Origin: CADEED01 sp963839685
GTDB taxonomy: Bacteria > Pseudomonadota > Gammaproteobacteria > Steroidobacterales > Steroidobacteraceae
Length of the DNA stretch: 64,000 nt
Direction of reading: 5' to 3'
Assembly: GCA_963839685.1 (NCBI GenBank)
Contig: CAWIVS010000012.1
Location: 372,001 to 436,000 of the forward strand
Shown here: positions 62,713 to 64,000 of the stretch, piece after piece
Layout of the letters: every line of letters starts with the position of its first letter
How positions within the stretch are numbered: position 1 is the stretch's first letter
Program-made: the position numbers and the translations under genes
Notes under the pieces: model-generated
Seen by the model: only the letters and a program-made list of their open reading frames with translations
What the model was told of the DNA's origin: nothing
Database searches by the model: none

Positions 62713-64000
62713 ATGCATGCCGTGCCCGCCAGCGCGCGCGCGATCGGATGGATCACCTGCCTGTTGATGCTCGTCGGCTGTACACCTGCCGACGACAGTG
62801 ACTGGCCGGCCTACGGCGGTGATGCCGGCAAGGCGCGCCATTCGCCGCTCACGCAGATCGACCGCGAGAATGTCGGCGAACTCGCGCTCGCCTGGAGCTA
62901 CGACACCGGCGAAAAAGGCGATACGCAAACACAACCCATCGTCGTCGGCGGTGTGATGTATGCCTATACGCCCACGCACAAGACCATCGCGCTCGACGCC
63001 GCGACCGGCAAGTTGTCATGGAGCTTCGATTCCGGCCTCGCTGGCGTGGGCGCCAATCGTGGCCTGATGTACTGGCGCGACGGGCGCGAGGCGCGGGTAT
63101 TCGCCGCCGTCGACAATTTCATCTACGCGCTGGATGCCGCCACCGGCAAGGTGATCGGCGGCTTCGGCAAGCAAGGCCGCATCGATCTGCGGGAAAATCT
63201 CGGCCGCGACCCGGCAGCCCAGTCTGTCCGACTAACCACTCCGGGCGTGATCTTTCGCGACCTGATGATCGTCGGCGGCCGCGTCGGCGAGAGTCTGCCG
63301 GCTTCCCCCGGCCACATCCGCGCCTACGACGTGCGCTCGGGCGCGTTGCGCTGGACTTTCCGCACCATCCCGCAGCCGGGAGAGCCCGGAAATGACACCT
63401 GGCCGCGCGACGCCTGGCAGTACACCGGCGGTGCCAACAGCTGGGCGGGCATGACACTGGATGAAAAGCGCGGCCTGGTGTTCGTGCCGACCGGCTCGGC
63501 CGCGGACGATTTCTACGGCGCGAATCGCCACGGCGACAATCTCTACGCGAACTGCCTGCTGGCGCTCGAGGCGGCCACCGGCAAGCTGCGCTGGCACTTC
63601 CAGTTCGTGCGGCATGATGTGCTCGATCGCGACCTGCCCAGCGCGCCGACACTGGTCACACTGCGTCTCAATGGCCAGGCCGTCGATGCGCTGGCCCAGA
63701 CCACCAAGCAGGGCTACGTATTCGTGCTGGAGCGCGATTCCGGCCGACCGGTATTTCCCATCGAAGAACTTCCCGCCCCGGCATCCGACGTACCGGGTGA
63801 AATCACCAGCCCGGGCTACCTGCGACCCACCACGCCCGAGCCACTGGCTCGCCAGCAACTCAGCGCCGATTCCCTCACGACACGCACGCCGGGGGCGAAT
63901 CGCTGGGCGCGGGAGCAATTCGCGCGAGTGCGCAGCGACGGCCCCTTCAAGCCACTGACCCTGGGCATTGACACGACTATCTACCCGGGTTTCGACGGCG
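62713..64000 (+). CDS. PQQ-dependent (glucose/alcohol-type) dehydrogenase, N-terminal part (runs off the right edge)
   Basis: 429 residues visible without a stop. The signal peptide ends with a lipobox (LLMLVGCTPAD). The beta-propeller begins DWPAYGGDAGKARHSPLTQI, RENVGELALAWSYDTG, and shows the family's repeated tryptophan docking strands (TIALDAATGKLSWSFDSG, FIYALDAATGKVIGGFG, LLALEAATGKLRWHFQFV). GANSWAGMTLDEKRGLVFVP and HDVLDRDLPSAPTLVTL are typical of membrane glucose dehydrogenase-like quinoproteins. It would oxidise a sugar or alcohol in the periplasm and feed electrons to the chain. The C-terminal blades lie outside the window. Confidence 0.88.
   Translation, partial: MHAVPASARAIGWITCLLMLVGCTPADDSDWPAYGGDAGKARHSPLTQIDRENVGELALAWSYDTGEKGDTQTQPIVVGGVMYAYTPTHKTIALDAATGKLSWSFDSGLAGVGANRGLMYWRDGREARVFAAVDNFIYALDAATGKVIGGFGKQGRIDLRENLGRDPAAQSVRLTTPGVIFRDLMIVGGRVGESLPASPGHIRAYDVRSGALRWTFRTIPQPGEPGNDTWPRDAWQYTGGANSWAGMTLDEKRGLVFVPTGSAADDFYGANRHGDNLYANCLLALEAATGKLRWHFQFVRHDVLDRDLPSAPTLVTLRLNGQAVDALAQTTKQGYVFVLERDSGRPVFPIEELPAPASDVPGEITSPGYLRPTTPEPLARQQLSADSLTTRTPGANRWAREQFARVRSDGPFKPLTLGIDTTIYPGFDG

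Noticed and set aside
1..64000. CRISPR arrays, tRNA or rRNA genes, insertion sequences
   Set aside because: None seen on reading both strands: no regularly spaced direct repeats, no tRNA-like cloverleaf with a T-arm, and no transposase-like frame.

Overview
The window is 64 kb of high-GC DNA from a Gram-negative bacterium. It encodes outer-membrane barrels, lipoproteins, TamA/TamB and a NodT-type outer-membrane factor. The PHA synthase/depolymerase pair, GTP-type PEP carboxykinase, DusA/RluF RNA modification enzymes and AdiA/SpeF/PotE/AdiC-type acid-resistance proteins point to a gammaproteobacterium, perhaps near Steroidobacteraceae/Nevskiales. That placement is inference: there is no rRNA or other marker gene here. 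I recognised no tRNA, rRNA, CRISPR array or insertion sequence.

Layout. 0-3.4 kb (minus): four secreted, DUF11-like proteins in a row. 3.6-6.7 kb: storage-polymer genes phaC-phaZ and a phasin with a strong promoter and a paired TGC-N3-GCA operator. 6.8-16.4 kb: housekeeping genes (pckG, a cyclase-FHA protein, an M28 peptidase, dusA, rluF, a methyltransferase, guaD) with two GGGACA-type hairpin repeats. 17.0-38.9 kb (all plus): the most striking region, a long same-strand locus. It contains a CadC-like TPR regulator, an outer-membrane barrel, a YiaW/YiaV-like pair with an outer-membrane factor, a K+ channel, an AI-2E permease and a Ca2+/H+ antiporter joined to a VIT-like domain. These are followed by AdiA-type decarboxylase 1, ornithine decarboxylase, PotE-type antiporter, an amino-acid binding protein, AdiA-type decarboxylase 2, an AdiC-type antiporter and a porin. 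The decarboxylase/antiporter pairs consume cytoplasmic protons, while the channel, exchanger and envelope genes would deal with ion balance and permeability. A 34-bp element occurs before both halves (29/34 identical).

39-46 kb (mostly minus): envelope proteins, a kinase-like protein without its phospho-acceptor histidine, a glutaminase-like protein without the catalytic S-x-x-K, and a class-D-type sortase overlapping the gene for its probable MPKTAS substrate. 46-53 kb: an outer-membrane barrel and tamA-tamB. 53-59 kb: a MASE1/PAS histidine kinase, a FixJ-like regulator, a stand-alone receiver and small lipoproteins. Perfect or near-perfect GGAC-N4-GTCC palindromes lie in five intergenic positions of this part and may mark one regulon. 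59-64 kb: an alpha/beta hydrolase, DUF748 and cupin proteins and the start of a PQQ-type dehydrogenase.

Sequence quality. Many conserved genes are broken by single-base shifts, mostly at short homopolymers, after which the family homology resumes in another frame. They cluster at 29-33 kb and 46-52 kb, while many other long genes are intact. I treat these as probable sequence errors, annotate each gene over its whole length and name the break points.
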